From Gavia stellata (Eukaryota; Chordata; Aves; Gaviiformes; Gaviidae), in contig NC_082596.1 in the NCBI RefSeq assembly GCF_030936135.1, forward strand, positions 9,648,155-9,712,154: a stretch of DNA of 64,000 bases. The letters are read 5' to 3'. Positions 1 to 12,730 of the stretch are shown one piece after another; the stretch's first letter is position 1, and each line of letters begins with the position of its first letter. The notes under the pieces are model-generated. The model saw only the letters and a program-made list of their open reading frames with translations, was not told where the DNA came from and did not search any database. A program made the position numbers and the translations under genes.

Positions 1-425
1 GGGGTCTGGAGCACAAGTCTGATGAGGAGCGGTTGGGAGTGCTGGAGTTGTTCAGTCTGGAGAAGATGGGGCTGAGGGGAGACCTTATCGCTCTACCTGA
101 AAGGAGGTTGTGGAGAGGTGGGTGTTGGTCTCTTCTCCCAAGTGACAAGTGACAGGACGAGAGGAAATGGCCACAAGTTGCGCCAGGGGAGGTTTAGGCT
201 GGATATTAGGAAAAATTTCTTCACTGAAAGGGTTGTCAGACACTGGAACAGGCTGCCCAGGGAGGTGGTTGAGTCACCATCCCTGGAGGTATTTAAAAGA
301 CATGTGGATGAGGTGCTTAGGGACATGGTTTAATGGTGGACTTGGCAGTGTTAGGTTTATGGTTGGACTTGATGATCTTAAAGGTCTTTTCCAACCTAAA
401 TGACTTTATGATTCTATGATTCTAT
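1..425 (+). mobile_element. CR1 LINE 3' end, 5' side cut by the window edge
   Basis: The text matches the end of CR1 in sense orientation: a segment like the C-terminal reverse transcriptase ORF (the translated words '[19 protein letters not shown]' are typical), then 'ggttggacttgatgatctt', and a closing run of 'gattctat' units at about 408-425, the usual CR1 tail. The reading frame is short and broken, so this is a dead copy. It continues upstream of the window. Confidence 0.9.
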
Positions 426-597
426 CCTGGGTATCACTATTGCTTCTGATGATTTAGGCTGTAAGATTTGATCCTTCCCAATTCAGCTTTTAATAGCTGC
501 CCTCTGAAGTTAAGTGAAGCAAAATACTGGAAGTGGGATCCTATTTCCATCCTAGAGAATATGCTGAGACTGAAGGTTACATAGCCAACTGCATTTT

Positions 598-915
598 GTT
601 TTCTAGTTAATGGCATCTTATTATTACTAGTATTTGTGCCTTGCTCACTGAAATTTTCTCCATGCTACAAAGATGCTTTTCAGATTCTGGCTGACAAGGG
701 AACACAACTTTTATACAAGTGGCCTTTAGTGCTCTTTATAATATTATTTATTGTAATTTTTAAACTGTATGTGTAATTTATATTCTGGCACTGTCCAATA
801 TTTGAACAACTTTAATATGTTTATTTCAATATATTATGCAAACAATACTTCTTAACTGATTTTTTATGTTCTGTCTTTAAAAACTGCACCACTTACTAAT
901 AAATAGAAATTTCAA
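598..915 (+). other. Possible 3' UTR end with poly(A) signal at 898-903
   Basis: A T/A-rich stretch without open frames ends in AATAAA at 898-903, which is the composition of a long vertebrate 3' UTR terminus. If real, it would belong to the next gene upstream on the + strand, where synteny predicts KCNQ3. This is inference only; AATAAA also occurs by chance in such sequence. Confidence 0.2.
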
Positions 916-1329
916 GTATGATGTGGAGGAATTTCTTTTCATTTAAACTGTGATATATTCACACACATTCAAGGAACACAGTGACAAATGTGCCCCCAGG
1001 AAAGTCATGGGTGGAGATCCTTTTGACTTCACCCATGCAGGACTGAGTTCATAGCTATGAGTAGGCTTTATCTGGCTTCCACAGCTAGTCCTGTTATAAT
1101 ACACAGTAGATCTCATTATTTGTGACTTCTTTTGATTTAGTGGCCGTGTAACTTATATGGCTTTGACTGTATGTATGTGGGAAAATGAAAACTAGGGAAA
1201 AATACATTCAAATTTGAGACATTAATGTGCTAAAATATGAACTTGCATGCAGAATATATGGAGAACATAGTAATGGCACAAAGCTGCTCTGAATATCCTC
1301 TGTGGGGAATTTAACAGCTGGCTACAGTT

Positions 1330-1440
1330 TTAGGTTGGGAGTTCAGTTTCCTGAGTTCTGTCCCCGGTTCTGTCTCTGCGTTTCTGTGCGGTCTTGACCT
1401 CCCACCTTCAGCTTTCTGCCCCTCTTCCTGATGTGTAGAA
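1330..1440 (+). repeat. Ancient MIR-like/CORE-type SINE relic
   Basis: The order of words follows a MIR-type element: 'gagttctgtccccggttctg' corresponds to the box B and 'cccggctctgcc' region. It is followed by 'tttctgtgcggtcttgacct' (MIR 'cttgctgtgtgaccttgg') and 'ctgcccctcttcctgatgtg' (MIR 'gcctcagtttcctcatctg'). The copy is strongly diverged, as expected for an insertion older than birds. Confidence 0.45.
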
Positions 1441-4400
1441 CCGCCAGAAGGCTGCTCACTTGGTTCCCAGTAACACTGTGGGACAGTATGAACTATTATT
1501 TAAAACTTCTTGCCCTCTTACACAAATAGGAGGGTGTTACTGAGGAAAATTCATCTCAAATGTCTTTTCTACAAATGGTTCTGTTTCTAGTTTTGGCTGG
1601 GGATAACATTGTAATGGTATTAAAAGTATATATATAACAATATATAGGGTATGTAGGTTTTTTCTCCTAGCTGCTGGTTTGGAAGTTGCCACATTTCCTT
1701 GGAAAAGGGCCGGAGTGTGCATGCGCATGTGCAGGACTAACCTTGCTTGGCTCACAGTACTGCAGGGGGATTGGTGTGTGTGGAAGGAGAGGGATGTTGT
1801 ACAGCAATTCTGGCTGAGCGGGTTTGATTTCTGTCAGTGACAACAGTTGCCTAACAGTTCAATATCATGTTGAAGATACCAGTTTTTGTTCTTGTTAGAT
1901 GCCTTTTGCAATGACTAGAGGAAAATCAGCAGTTTTCCGAGCACGATCCAGTCAGTCCTATATCAAACGACCCTAGACTGCTTCTCTCAGATGATGCCTG
2001 TCTCTAACTGGCATCTTTCTTAACTATAGAGCTGAAGATGACCAGCTTGGACTAAAACATCATTCAGATAGCTAAACAATATGAGAGGAATCCCATCCTA
2101 TCAGTTTGCATAGAAGGCTGATGGGTAGTTGTCCTGACTGAGACAGGAAGAGAGCATGTGAAACATCACCTCTTCCCAAAAATATAGCTAGACCCAGTGA
2201 GGTATTTCTAAGGCATTCCCTGGGGCTTCAGCGTCATGATTGTCACCAAGGAACCAGTTCTGCTCTACACTTGAAATGCAACCTAAAAAAAAGTTTTCTT
2301 AAATTTTTGTGGTAGGTAAAAAATTATTCAGCACTTATTCTAGTTTTTTATCCTACTTCTATATCCCTGTAAATTGGGAATAATTAAAAAACTCTTCTAG
2401 TACTACAACACCTAGTTGTGGTGGTTTTGGTTTTCATTTGGGTTGGGTTGGGTTTTTTAAATGGATCAATTTAAAGAGGATCAGTGCCAGGCTCTTACAG
2501 CCAAATTCTATCATTTTTTCCAAAGATCGACAGTATGTTTTTAAACTAATGCACCAGAGTGTGGAATTTCAAATGTCTTGGGTTCAGTTTTCCACACAGC
2601 TTTAGAGGCTATGCACAACACTAACATTTTTTTTTGTTCCCTGCATTTCTTTCAAGGCAAACACAAAGGTACTTCAAATGTATTCATATCCTTTTCTAGA
2701 CAATATTACCACGCATTATCATTACTGACTTAGCGGTGAATGTCCCAGTTTGAACTGAACAGCAACTGCGCAGCAGAATTCTTTTGCAAAGAAAAGCAGA
2801 CAGCCACAGCAATGGCATTTAAATGAGTATTTCACAGACACAATAGGTGAACCACTCAGCTTTTGTTCACCTGAACTAAAATATATTGCGTTAAAATTTC
2901 CCCTTGGCTGTCACCTAAGTACATAATCATGCCAAACCACTGGATTTCACTAAGGTGCTGGGTCTGATCTTTTAAGAAATGGATTCTAAAACGGGAACAA
3001 GATGTGATATCTATCTGCAGGCAAAGCCTGGCTTTTATCGAGGGAATTTTCCCCTCCTGCAGGGTCTGCTTACATCTATGTGGGGCTACCAAGGTCGTAT
3101 ATAATTGTCCTCTGCCTGAGCAGAGTAATACCAAGACTTAGCATTTTAGAAAGAGCTAATATTGGTGTGTCCAGTGTGGCACAAGCACCAGTGTCAGGAG
3201 TGGAAGTTTCTCAGTGTATCCTTCCCTTTCTTCTCAGGATGCTTATAAGAGAGCTTTGATTTTCAAGACTTTCCAGAGTCTTGTAAACTAGCTCAGATAA
3301 AATGGTCTCTTGATTAACATGGAGCATCCTTTTGGATCACAGAGAAGGGAGGGAATCAGGAAAGCCAAGTCCCACAACACGGAGCAGCAGGAGAGCTAGA
3401 CTGCCTTTTAAAGAAATTGCCCTCTAAGATGATGTTTTGCAGGCATATGGGCCTGATGGCCTGATGGCTGTTAGCCCAGTGGGCACCACAGCTTCTCTCC
3501 TGCTTCCTTATGTCGAATACAGATGGTCAGCACAATATAGACCAGGGATCATGAAAACAGAAGGAGATGTAAGATGTGCTATGAATATTTTGGCAAGTTT
3601 GATGGGACCAGTTATGTGTCTGACACACATTATATCAGAAATAACAACACTGGATAAAATCATCAAGTATTTTCTAAGTAAGTTCTGGACTGCTGCAATT
3701 TCTCTCTATCTATCAAAGCTTTATGAGTCTCTAGATTTACAAATGCAGAGTGCTTGATCACTAACTATTGTCTTGGAAGCCCCTAAGGAGAAGTGCAAGG
3801 TATTGCGCAGGTCTGTAAAAATCTCATGGGATGTATGTAACATGCAGAGAAGAAAGCAAACCCATGAGACGTGCACCGGAGATCAACTGGTTTTGAGATT
3901 CAGTATATTCCCTGCAGTTCCCATTTTGCTTTATAGACAAGAAAACACCTATGCAGTCACTGCGACAGCAATTGTGCTCACTGCTTTTCTGGAGAAATAT
4001 CTATGGATGAACATTTGATGGCACCGCTCTGTGGAAAGATGACTGCAATGGCTTTCTTCTGTTCAAGACTGTCCAATGAGTATATCTCAGAAAATATGTT
4101 TTGCTCTACGAACCCAGGCAGCTCCTCTGCCTCTGCTTTAATTTTTCTTGTCATGATATACTGACAACATTGTTGAGGAATGGAGTAGCACACAGCTACT
4201 CTGTCCTTATGCACTTAATGCATCTTCCATAGGGCAAGCAATGGCAATCTTCAGCTGATGAAATTCTGGCTGTCCCTGGTGCAGAAACCTTGGCCCACTT
4301 AAACAAGTAAGCAAAGGTCTGGTGGCAGAAAAAGAAGTGTTTCTGAGAGGCATCATCTTTCTAATTTTCCAGCTGAGGTGAGTTTCTGACAAGCAATATG

Positions 4401-6849
4401 GCAAAAGCGACTCATATAGTCCTTTTCCACATCAGCTGTGAGAACTTCATGCCTATTGTCACTACCTATTTTCACAATTTCCATCCCTCCTTTTTTTCCT
4501 GTCTCTCTCTCCTTTGGCTCCCTTCCTTAAGAATGTGCTTGAATTCACAAAAGTCTTACAATGTCAGTCACTTTAAAGAAAAGTGTTAGTTACTTTAGAC
4601 AAATAATTTTACAAAACATTCTTACTGGAAACAGTCAAACTGAATGGCTGTAGATTTAGTGTTGGTTCTTTTCAGGAGGGTTTGTGGCATTAGTACCATC
4701 TTAGCAAAATATTAATAAGAAAGATTAAAGAAAAAATGTTATCAAGAACAGGATTAATTTGCAATTCTAAATAAATTTCCTGAAATGGGAAGGAAGTTTT
4801 ATGAACAGGAATAAATAAATTTTATATATATATAAAAAAATAGAAAATTATCCCTTTAAAAGATTAAATTTGTTATATTCTTCTAAAATAAGAGTAACAA
4901 AGAAACATTATTACATTTAGAGAATTGTCCTTAATGAAATTTGTGCAAAAATAAATAAAATATAATTAGGAGAATATTGCTAACATCTGAAATGAAAATT
5001 CAGATGAAAAGAAACTTCATAGAGCTAGTACATTTCTTAATAAAGTAAACGAAATATCGTGTAAGATTGTGACAGCAGAGGACTGAAGGAGAAGTGTTGA
5101 ATTACAATCAGGCTTTTTCAGAAAAAAATGTAGTTTACACAGTTGATTCTTTTCTAAACAAAGTTTATTAAACAATTACTCAAAGGTGCTTTCATGAAAG
5201 CGTTTACCGTAGTATAATAAAGTGTAACTAAAGATAAAACTTCAATCCTCTGGAGCAAGCCTGGATTAAGTTTGCTTGTTTGGTCTTTTTAAAAACAGTT
5301 CTTCATTCTCTATTGCATGTTAGCATCTGATGAGAGACAGGCACAGCTGGATATGTGTTTTCCTACTGGGCACATAAGACAGGGAGGTTTGCAAGATGCT
5401 GCAGACACTACAGCATTCATGTGCCGCAGCTCATCTTTTGGACAGAGGTGGTTTGGAGCCCCAGCCAGGGCGGTGGGTCGCCACAGCTGAGGACACCGGC
5501 CGGCTGGGCCAGGGTGGGTGGGAGGGGGTGCTGGTTGCTGACTCTGGCTCGGGTCACAAGAACGTATGGCTGGAGCCCTTGCAGTTGCTCACGCATATTG
5601 CAACTGCTGCATAGAAGCTTGTGTTTAAAAGGTCTAAGAAAAAAAGCCACAAGAAAGAAGTAGTGCGTCGCTTCCACACTGTGTTCTCAGCCCACAGAGC
5701 AATAAAGCACTAATGTTCAGATTTTGTTTTCTCCCTCCTTAAGAGAACTTCATGCCACGCTGTCATCTCTCTCACAGATAAATCACAGGCATTTGTCTTG
5801 CATGTGTGTTTATTTAAATTGCATTAGCAGGGACCTACCTTGCGTAGCCTTCAGCAAATGAACGCATTTACTCAGTAATTTATATGAATTATGTGCCTAC
5901 ACGGTGTTACTAAGAAGACATTAAAAATGACTTCTTTTCTTGTTCTGGATTTTGGGATGCTAGTTATCGACACAGTGCTGTCACACAAAGAGACGCTGGA
6001 AAAAGGAGGCGCGTAAAGACTATACTCCTGAGAAAGCGACTTGCTCAGAGTGATGCTCTGAGTGAGAACACGGCATTGTCCCCAAGAGTCAAAGTTGGGG
6101 CTGAACAATAGCCTCCTGCCCGGTCACCTGAGCATCGTTCTGCAGCTGAGGAAAGTTAAAATTACAGAGTCCCAGGGTAAAATGCAGCATGAGGTAAAAC
6201 CTGCTGAAAGTCAAATTATCCTCATAGCCAAACATCAAACGGTTGGAACCCATCCCAGCGCACGCATTTTCCTGACTATACCTGGTTTTGTCAGATGTTA
6301 CAGAGAGGACTTTCATCCCAGCCTTCTTGATGAGATATGGAGCAACTGGTAATTAAATCAGTAAAAGTAAGTCTTGTCAAAGAAAAGGTGTTTCCATATT
6401 CCTCAAGCTGCAGCATTTAGTCACAAGTCACAAAAATTTTCCTTTTATCACACCAGTGACTTCCATATAGAATTAGATGATTTTAGATGCAGTCACATCC
6501 CACTGGATAATGTTTTTTCATTAAAGGCAGAGTGAAAGAAAACAAAGGTAAGATTGTGCATGTGTGTGCACGCACATGTGTAAGCATCGTATTTACCGGC
6601 TGTAACTCTGTTAAATGTGGCTGCAGTTGCCTTCCGGCTTCCGAAGTTCTTGGTGAGGGCAGGATTGCGGCACAGACAGAGACACAGCCCTACCACATGC
6701 AGAGCATGATCTCATAAACATCTTTTCTGTGGGAAACCGGGACCCCCCCCAAACATACGATTGAAATCTGAAAGCAGAAGAATCACTTTCTTGTATCTAA
6801 CACGCTGGCAGGTTGCAGTGCTTTAGCCGTTGCAGTGAATTTCTTTCTT

Positions 6850-6920
6850 CTTTGGGTAACATCACAGCCCTCTTTGCCTCAACTGGTGGAAGTGCAAGAT
6901 GGGGACAATACAATCAAACA
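6850..6920 (+). repeat. Possible MIR-like SINE tail
   Basis: The words 'ccctctttgcctcaactgg' and 'agatggggacaatac' resemble the MIR tail, in which a 'cctcagtttcctcatctg' word is followed by 'aaaatggggataata'. It is short and diverged, so a chance match is possible. Confidence 0.25.
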
Positions 6921-9721
6921 AAGACAAGTGACAAGAAAACAAGCCTGATGACACACTAGTTACTCAGGCAATATCTACAATAATAAATTAAGCAGTGCTG
7001 GGGAGGCCTGCAACCCAAATGTCCATGGTATTGGTAGGACCACGACACTGGAAGGACAATCCCAGAGTGCTCCTGACCAGAAACTCCAACGTTTCCCAAA
7101 CCGGGTTTGGAAACTGGGGAGAGGCTGGGGACCATTCCCAACAGACAGTTTGCATGCAGCCGTCCTGTGCATCTCATCTGCCGCCTCCGCTTCATCTTCT
7201 CCCTTTCTAACAGGGGTCAGAATATTTCTCTGTTGAGATTTTGTGCAGCTCCTTAAAGTCCTTTTTATTCCATGGAGTGACTATGAATCCTTCCAGGTTG
7301 CCTCTCTCTAATTGCTACAAGGTTTTGAATTAATCCACACGTTGAGGTGTTCAGTGGCTTATGATAAAACTACTGAATGGAGGATTATCTGCTTTTAACA
7401 GTGTTGCATCTAAAGAATTACTTGCAGTCCACAGGAGTAAATGGGAGCAGAATTTTACCCACTGCTTCCAATAGCGATCATCTCTTGGGTAATACTAAAC
7501 ATCACTCATCATCACTGAAATTGCCCTACATCATTGTTGTGACCAGATCTCTCTCCCTTCCTCACCACTTCACCACCCCGCTGGGCAATTTTCTGTTTTA
7601 ACTCTCATTTTGTTCCTTTTGATTTTGTACATTTAAGATGCACTTCAGGTTTCTTCTCCATTCTCTCAACAATGCCCCTTGTTTAAATCACTTCTCTAAG
7701 GATGGCTAAAACTTTACCAAAGGGGCTTAACCTGGCCTACATCTCGCCATCAAAGGTGGCATTGGCCTAATTGCAGTAAGATGAACTGCCCCTTTAAAAG
7801 GGAAAAAAATCCTTTCTGCTCCACAGTTCCAGTCAGTACTGCCAACAGGAGCTTCCAATCCTGACCTGACCTGCCGCAGAGCCTTTCCATGCACGATTCA
7901 ACGGGCACTGTGTGTGCTTGTGATTGTGTTACCTCTAGTTACTCCTTCTGGGATTAGGATAACAATTTTCACAGGATTTTGAAGCAAGATTATCAAGCCT
8001 GTCTACTCAAAGTCTTTCATGAAGTGATTATTAAGACCTGGCGATAACCTCCAGTTTTATATAGGCTCTGAAAATAATTCCCTCTGTCAAGAGAATTCAG
8101 GTAAGTTGATATTAACTATTCCACATCTCAGTGTTTTCCTGTGTACTCGGAGGGAACCTTTTCAACTCTACTATTAATGCTCTGTGGGAATGTAGTGAAT
8201 GGAATGTATTTTTATTACATGTTTGCTAAAATTCTCATAAAATAAATCTGAGTTTAAAATGTAGCTGTAGAAATATAACAAAGCGTGTAATTGTAACACA
8301 GGCGTATTCTCATATTAACATGGAATATTTCTTTAGACCTGGTGTATCATGGTGTGCTTGAAATGAGACATGACCTTTAGATGTTGGAACTGAATGAAGG
8401 TAAGGAAATTAATACTCAAGGACTTTCCTTTTTTTATGTCCTTTGTCTCTTAACTTCTGTTCTGCTCTGTTTAGCATGAAGACACAGGAAAACCACTCGA
8501 TATCTGATTGCACTCTGTTTGTACAGGAAAAATGAAAACATTTCAAACTTCATGATTACCTGCCACATTAAAATTAGTTCAAATAAAGCATAGGTAGTAA
8601 ACACATTGGTTTAAGATTGCTGTTAATCCAGAATAATGGAGGCATTTAATAAGAGGTCTTCATGAGTGTATAAAGGTAATCTGAACTGGATTAAAATCTC
8701 CAATTCAGCAGTTCAGGGAACTCTGGATCAACAGTTCTAAGTAAAATGAATTCTACTAATATCCTTCAGCTTAAAATAAACACAAGAGGGGGATTGTCAT
8801 ATCCAGTAAAGGTGAAGGAGAATTTGTAACTAAAGGCTTGACCTGCATCCTCTATCAGATAAACGTTTGGAAGAAAAACATTCACTGAGAGTCACTTTAT
8901 GGGATGGTTGTGTGGCACCTGTGCCTTTAGTGCCTGTGAATCGCATTATGTTTTGAAATGGAAATTATTAGCAATTTTGAGCTGGAGTACAATAAGGGTT
9001 TCATATTTGCAATCTGGACATGTATTTTAGTCATCACAGTAGCGTCACTTATGCTGGCAATCAAAAGACATACAGTTACAAAATACTAACGACTTGTCTC
9101 TAATAGATAAAAATTAGGTATCAGTTAACCAGAGTAACGCAAACATGACGTGTATCATAAGAGTTAATATTGCTAATATCCACATTGCTGAGAGATAGGA
9201 TACTTCAGACAACAGTTCTAGGAATATTTGTCACAAACGGCTTTGAAATTTCATCGGACAGCATAAGTGTTCAGAGAGGTAACGCTGGGAAAAAATTTTG
9301 GAAAGCAGCTAAAACCTGATGCTTCAAATTTAAATCAGTCTCTACCTATTGAGGACTAAGGGCAGTCCTTTCTAGGGCGATGTTTTTAGTATTGAGGTTT
9401 CTCTGCAATATCTTTTTAAGTATCTTGTACTGGCCAGAGGACACCACAGTGCTAGATCTGACGTTCAGGCAAAAAAAGCCCTCCCATGAATGGAGGATTT
9501 TCCATCATTTTATACCAACATTATTTAATATTTCTTTGCTAGAAGTAGAACAAGGTTTGTCTTATTATGATCCATCCTTCCAGCTTATGTTTGCATGTTG
9601 TCCCAATCGTTAGATGTTTTGCTTGATTGGGTCTGTAGCGTGTAATCGTACCTCGATTAAATGTGGGATGTTACGGCCACGCTAATGCCTGCTCTGAATC
9701 CCTGCTGCAAATCAGCGTCAT

Positions 9722-9799
9722 ATGCGGAGAAAATTGTGTGTGTTGGTTAGCGTGGAGGAGCCGCTCAGCGGGGAGGACAGCAGAGAGCTGCAAATTCAG
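9722..9799 (+). other. Candidate upstream exon of HHLA1 with a perfect donor
   Basis: An ATG at 9722 opens 26 codons that run without a stop to a consensus donor, CAG|GTGAGT, at 9799/9800. The next good acceptor on the strand is CCTAG|AGCAGC at 12621/12622. Joining the two keeps the frame open through 12622-12654 into the HHLA1 start codons at 12655 and 12688. It could be a 5' exon of HHLA1 (leader or N-terminal extension) or coincidence. No TATA box is evident upstream. Confidence 0.25.
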
Positions 9800-9898
9800 G
9801 TGAGTGAGAAAGCATCTCTCAATGTGCATGGAATGCTTCCAAGCATGACTTTGTATCTCACCCTCTTTCTATTTTGTTTCTGCTTTTACAGCTTTTTT

Positions 9899-9923
9899 TT
9901 TCTTCTCTCTCTCTCTCTCTCCC
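9899..9923 (+). repeat. Polypyrimidine (CT)n microsatellite
   Basis: A short CT-dinucleotide run follows a T-tract. Confidence 0.7.
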
Positions 9924-12621
9924 CTAAGGTGCTTTAGTAAGACAGTTTCTTCATCTGTCAATTTTATTGCTCCTTCTCTCTCTGTTGGGAACGTGCTCTC
10001 TCTAGCCCCTGCCCTAGCGTACTGCACCGAGTCCTCTGTCAGATGATTTTCTCCATCCTGCCACAATGAACAGCTCTGGGCCAGTTTAAATAAATCAGTA
10101 ATGAAGTTAGATCCCTGATAGGAAATTATCTACAGTCTGTCACAGTTACTTGTGAACCTTTGTAGAACAGCTGAGCTTGCACATCAATCTTTGAAATGCT
10201 TTTACAGACACCAAAGATTTTGGTGTTAGTCCAAGTATTATTCACTGGTGACTCAGGAGAGCCCACGTTCCTCACCGCAGGTCCTGGAAATCATATCTCC
10301 CCACTCTGGCATGAACACTGACCATTGATCTGTAGGGGCAGATTGAAAATGGGGCAGGGGATGTCCTCTTCTCCCACCTCTTAGGTCTGGGTCTCTCACT
10401 TGCTATGCAGCCAAAATCTCATGAAGGGCAGAGGTTTGGGCTCTTTGGCCAGTCTGGGCTGCAGAGACCCTCCAGCCAACCAGCCTAATGCCACAGGGGC
10501 AGTACGGTGGCAGCACTGCTGTTGGCCATGTTTCATGTTGATGTCCCTTGGGCCAGCGTACACAGAGACAGCGCTGGCCATGCAGCCTGATCACACCCTG
10601 TGTGCAGGGAACGGGTCGTGAGGAACACGTTCTGGGGGAGGTCTATGGCCCATAAACACTGAACCGACATCACGAAGCACGGCTCATCGTAACGTAGATC
10701 TTCTAGGGAGACAGTCACTTATCATAGTACAGGAATAAAATTCAGCCCACTGCTGACCTCAGTCAAACACACAACCCAACAGTTCCCCCTTGACAGGACA
10801 CTTAATTGGCTTGGTGCACCAGCCACTACAGCCTTCCTGCCCCAAAACATATGTAGTTACAAACCTCCCCTTGACATGATCGCCCCGTTCCACAACTTCA
10901 GGTGACCCCAGAGCCTGCTCTCCCCAACAGCCACCTCCCCACACCTTTGCAAAGCACCAGTTTTTCATATTCAGCACCACTGAGGAGTATCATTAATTCC
11001 TCTCCATTACATACAGTCAAACCAAAAAGGAAAAAAAAAAAAAGAGCCAAATGCAGAGGCACGGATTACTTTTATACCTACCTCACTGCAGACTACATCA
11101 CCACTGCTTCCATCATGTCAGCATGTTAGCAGGCTTGAGCTACCATGCTACAGTCTCCGCTAACTGCAAAGTCCACAGATAGATACAGAAAGCTGTTACA
11201 AGCCCCAGTAAGCTTTATAATGCCAGACAGTGGAAGCAGGGATAGCCTTGCCTGGGTGTCGCCCTGTGATTCTCATGGCAGCAACACATTCATGGTCTGT
11301 AGTCTAGCTGTCGGTCAGATCCCAAATACTGTTGCAAGGAGAGCCAAGCTTAGCATTTTTGATGCTAGGCTGGTCCATGGGACACTGGACTCTGTCCATG
11401 CATAATTAGTCCAGCTCACAAAAAAGGTGATAGAACATGAAGTCTGGGGACTGAGATTTGGCCATGGCTTTCTCTCTGCCTCAGCCCTGCTCTTCTGCAC
11501 ATGCTGTGCGGAAGCCATGGATGAGTATAGGCTTGGGGTCGAGTAAAAAGGATTAGGCAGATGGACTGAATAGATAGGATACTATCTATACTACCTAAAA
11601 AGCTTCTCAGAGCTTTGTTTAAATTAGCAGAGCTGGTACTTAAATGCTTTTCACTCATCAGACAAGCAAACACAGACATTTCAAACACAGAAATGCTTGG
11701 TATCATTTCATCATCCCAAGGAAGAGTCTCTTTAGAATTGCTAAGTACAAATTAGCTGTTTTCAGAATGTGTTAATTTTCTAGTGAATTAAATACGAGAA
11801 AGATTTGAAACTCAGTGATAATAGTTTGTTAATCAAACAGTATTATCTTCAAGATAATGGCTTGCTGCGTACTTGCAAGATTAGCTGCTCTGAGACGACA
11901 TGAAAAAAAACCTTTGGACTTTTTTTTGCTAATTTTCATACGCACCCTCATTTTCTGACAACTACAGAGCTATTTGGCATGTTCTGATATTACAAAAACA
12001 GGGGAACATGTAAAGAAGTAAGGACTTTCCTTCTTTTTTTCCAACAACCTCTAATTAAATCTTTGAAACCTGTAAAGCAGCTCATTGTCTGAAAGGCAGA
12101 ATGCCATTAATCCCTCCCAAGCAACTACGCAAGGCAGCACAGGTCACATCTTGGTGACAATAATTAACTATAGAAATACAAGACTAGGGATGACTGGGCA
12201 AGAAACATTTCTGCAGAAAAGGAGCTCAGTTGATACCTGGTCTGAAATTGAACATAAGTAAATTTAATCTTATTTCAACAGAAAGGGTTTAAGCGTTTGA
12301 TGTGTTAGTGTCCTTTGGGCACAGGTCAACGTGCCAGAGAACAGGACTGTGTAGATGACCTTACCAAGTCCCACCAAAGCCACAGTTACGTAGGACTCAA
12401 AAATCAAGAGTTTCATACTAAACTCATGACACACACACATACACAGAAAATACCAATTGTGTGATTTCTGATTTTTTTGCCATTTATAGCACTAATCTTT
12501 TCTCTGCATCCCAGAGAGCTAATATTTCTCTCACGGTCACATCACTCTGGGGCAAAGGTTGGACAAAATCGCACAATACCACAAATTTTAACACCACCAA
12601 AACAGTATTTCTTTCTCCTAG

Positions 12622-12654
12622 AGCAGCCCAAACTTCTGGAAGTCAGAGTCCACA
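12622..12654 (+). other. HHLA1: Probable 5' leader part of HHLA1 first coding exon
   Basis: A pyrimidine-rich tract and CCTAG at 12616-12621 look like a splice acceptor, so the exon that holds the start codon probably has an intron upstream of it. The 33 bases before ATG 12655 are open in the same frame. The true transcription start is not visible. Confidence 0.4.
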
Positions 12655-12730
12655 ATGCAGTGGTTCTGCTGGCATATACCGGTGAAGATGAGCCTGGGAT
12701 TTCTGTGTCTCTTTCTGGTTTGCAACACAG
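12655..12730 (+). CDS. HHLA1: HHLA1 exon 1 (signal peptide)
   Basis: Two in-frame starts exist, ATG 12655 (A at -3) and ATG 12688. The second places the signal peptide MSLGFLCLFLVCNT directly at the N terminus; the first adds 11 residues. Donor ACAG|GTAAGG; ends in phase 1. Confidence 0.7.

Larger units (their letters stand above)
426..9700. other. Intergenic DNA upstream of HHLA1, no gene recognised
   Basis: AT-rich sequence with only short, unrelated open frames on both strands. From the conserved vertebrate gene order I would expect KCNQ3 upstream on the + strand, but no KCNQ3 coding exon is visible. A GC-rich patch stands out at about 5440-5600. It has open frames on both strands that match nothing I know, and an AATAAA at about 5700. 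A simple (AT)n tract sits near 4823. Confidence 0.6.

Noticed and set aside
3437-3757. 106-codon open frame
   Set aside because: No homology that I recognise, no splice or promoter signs; length is within chance for this much DNA.
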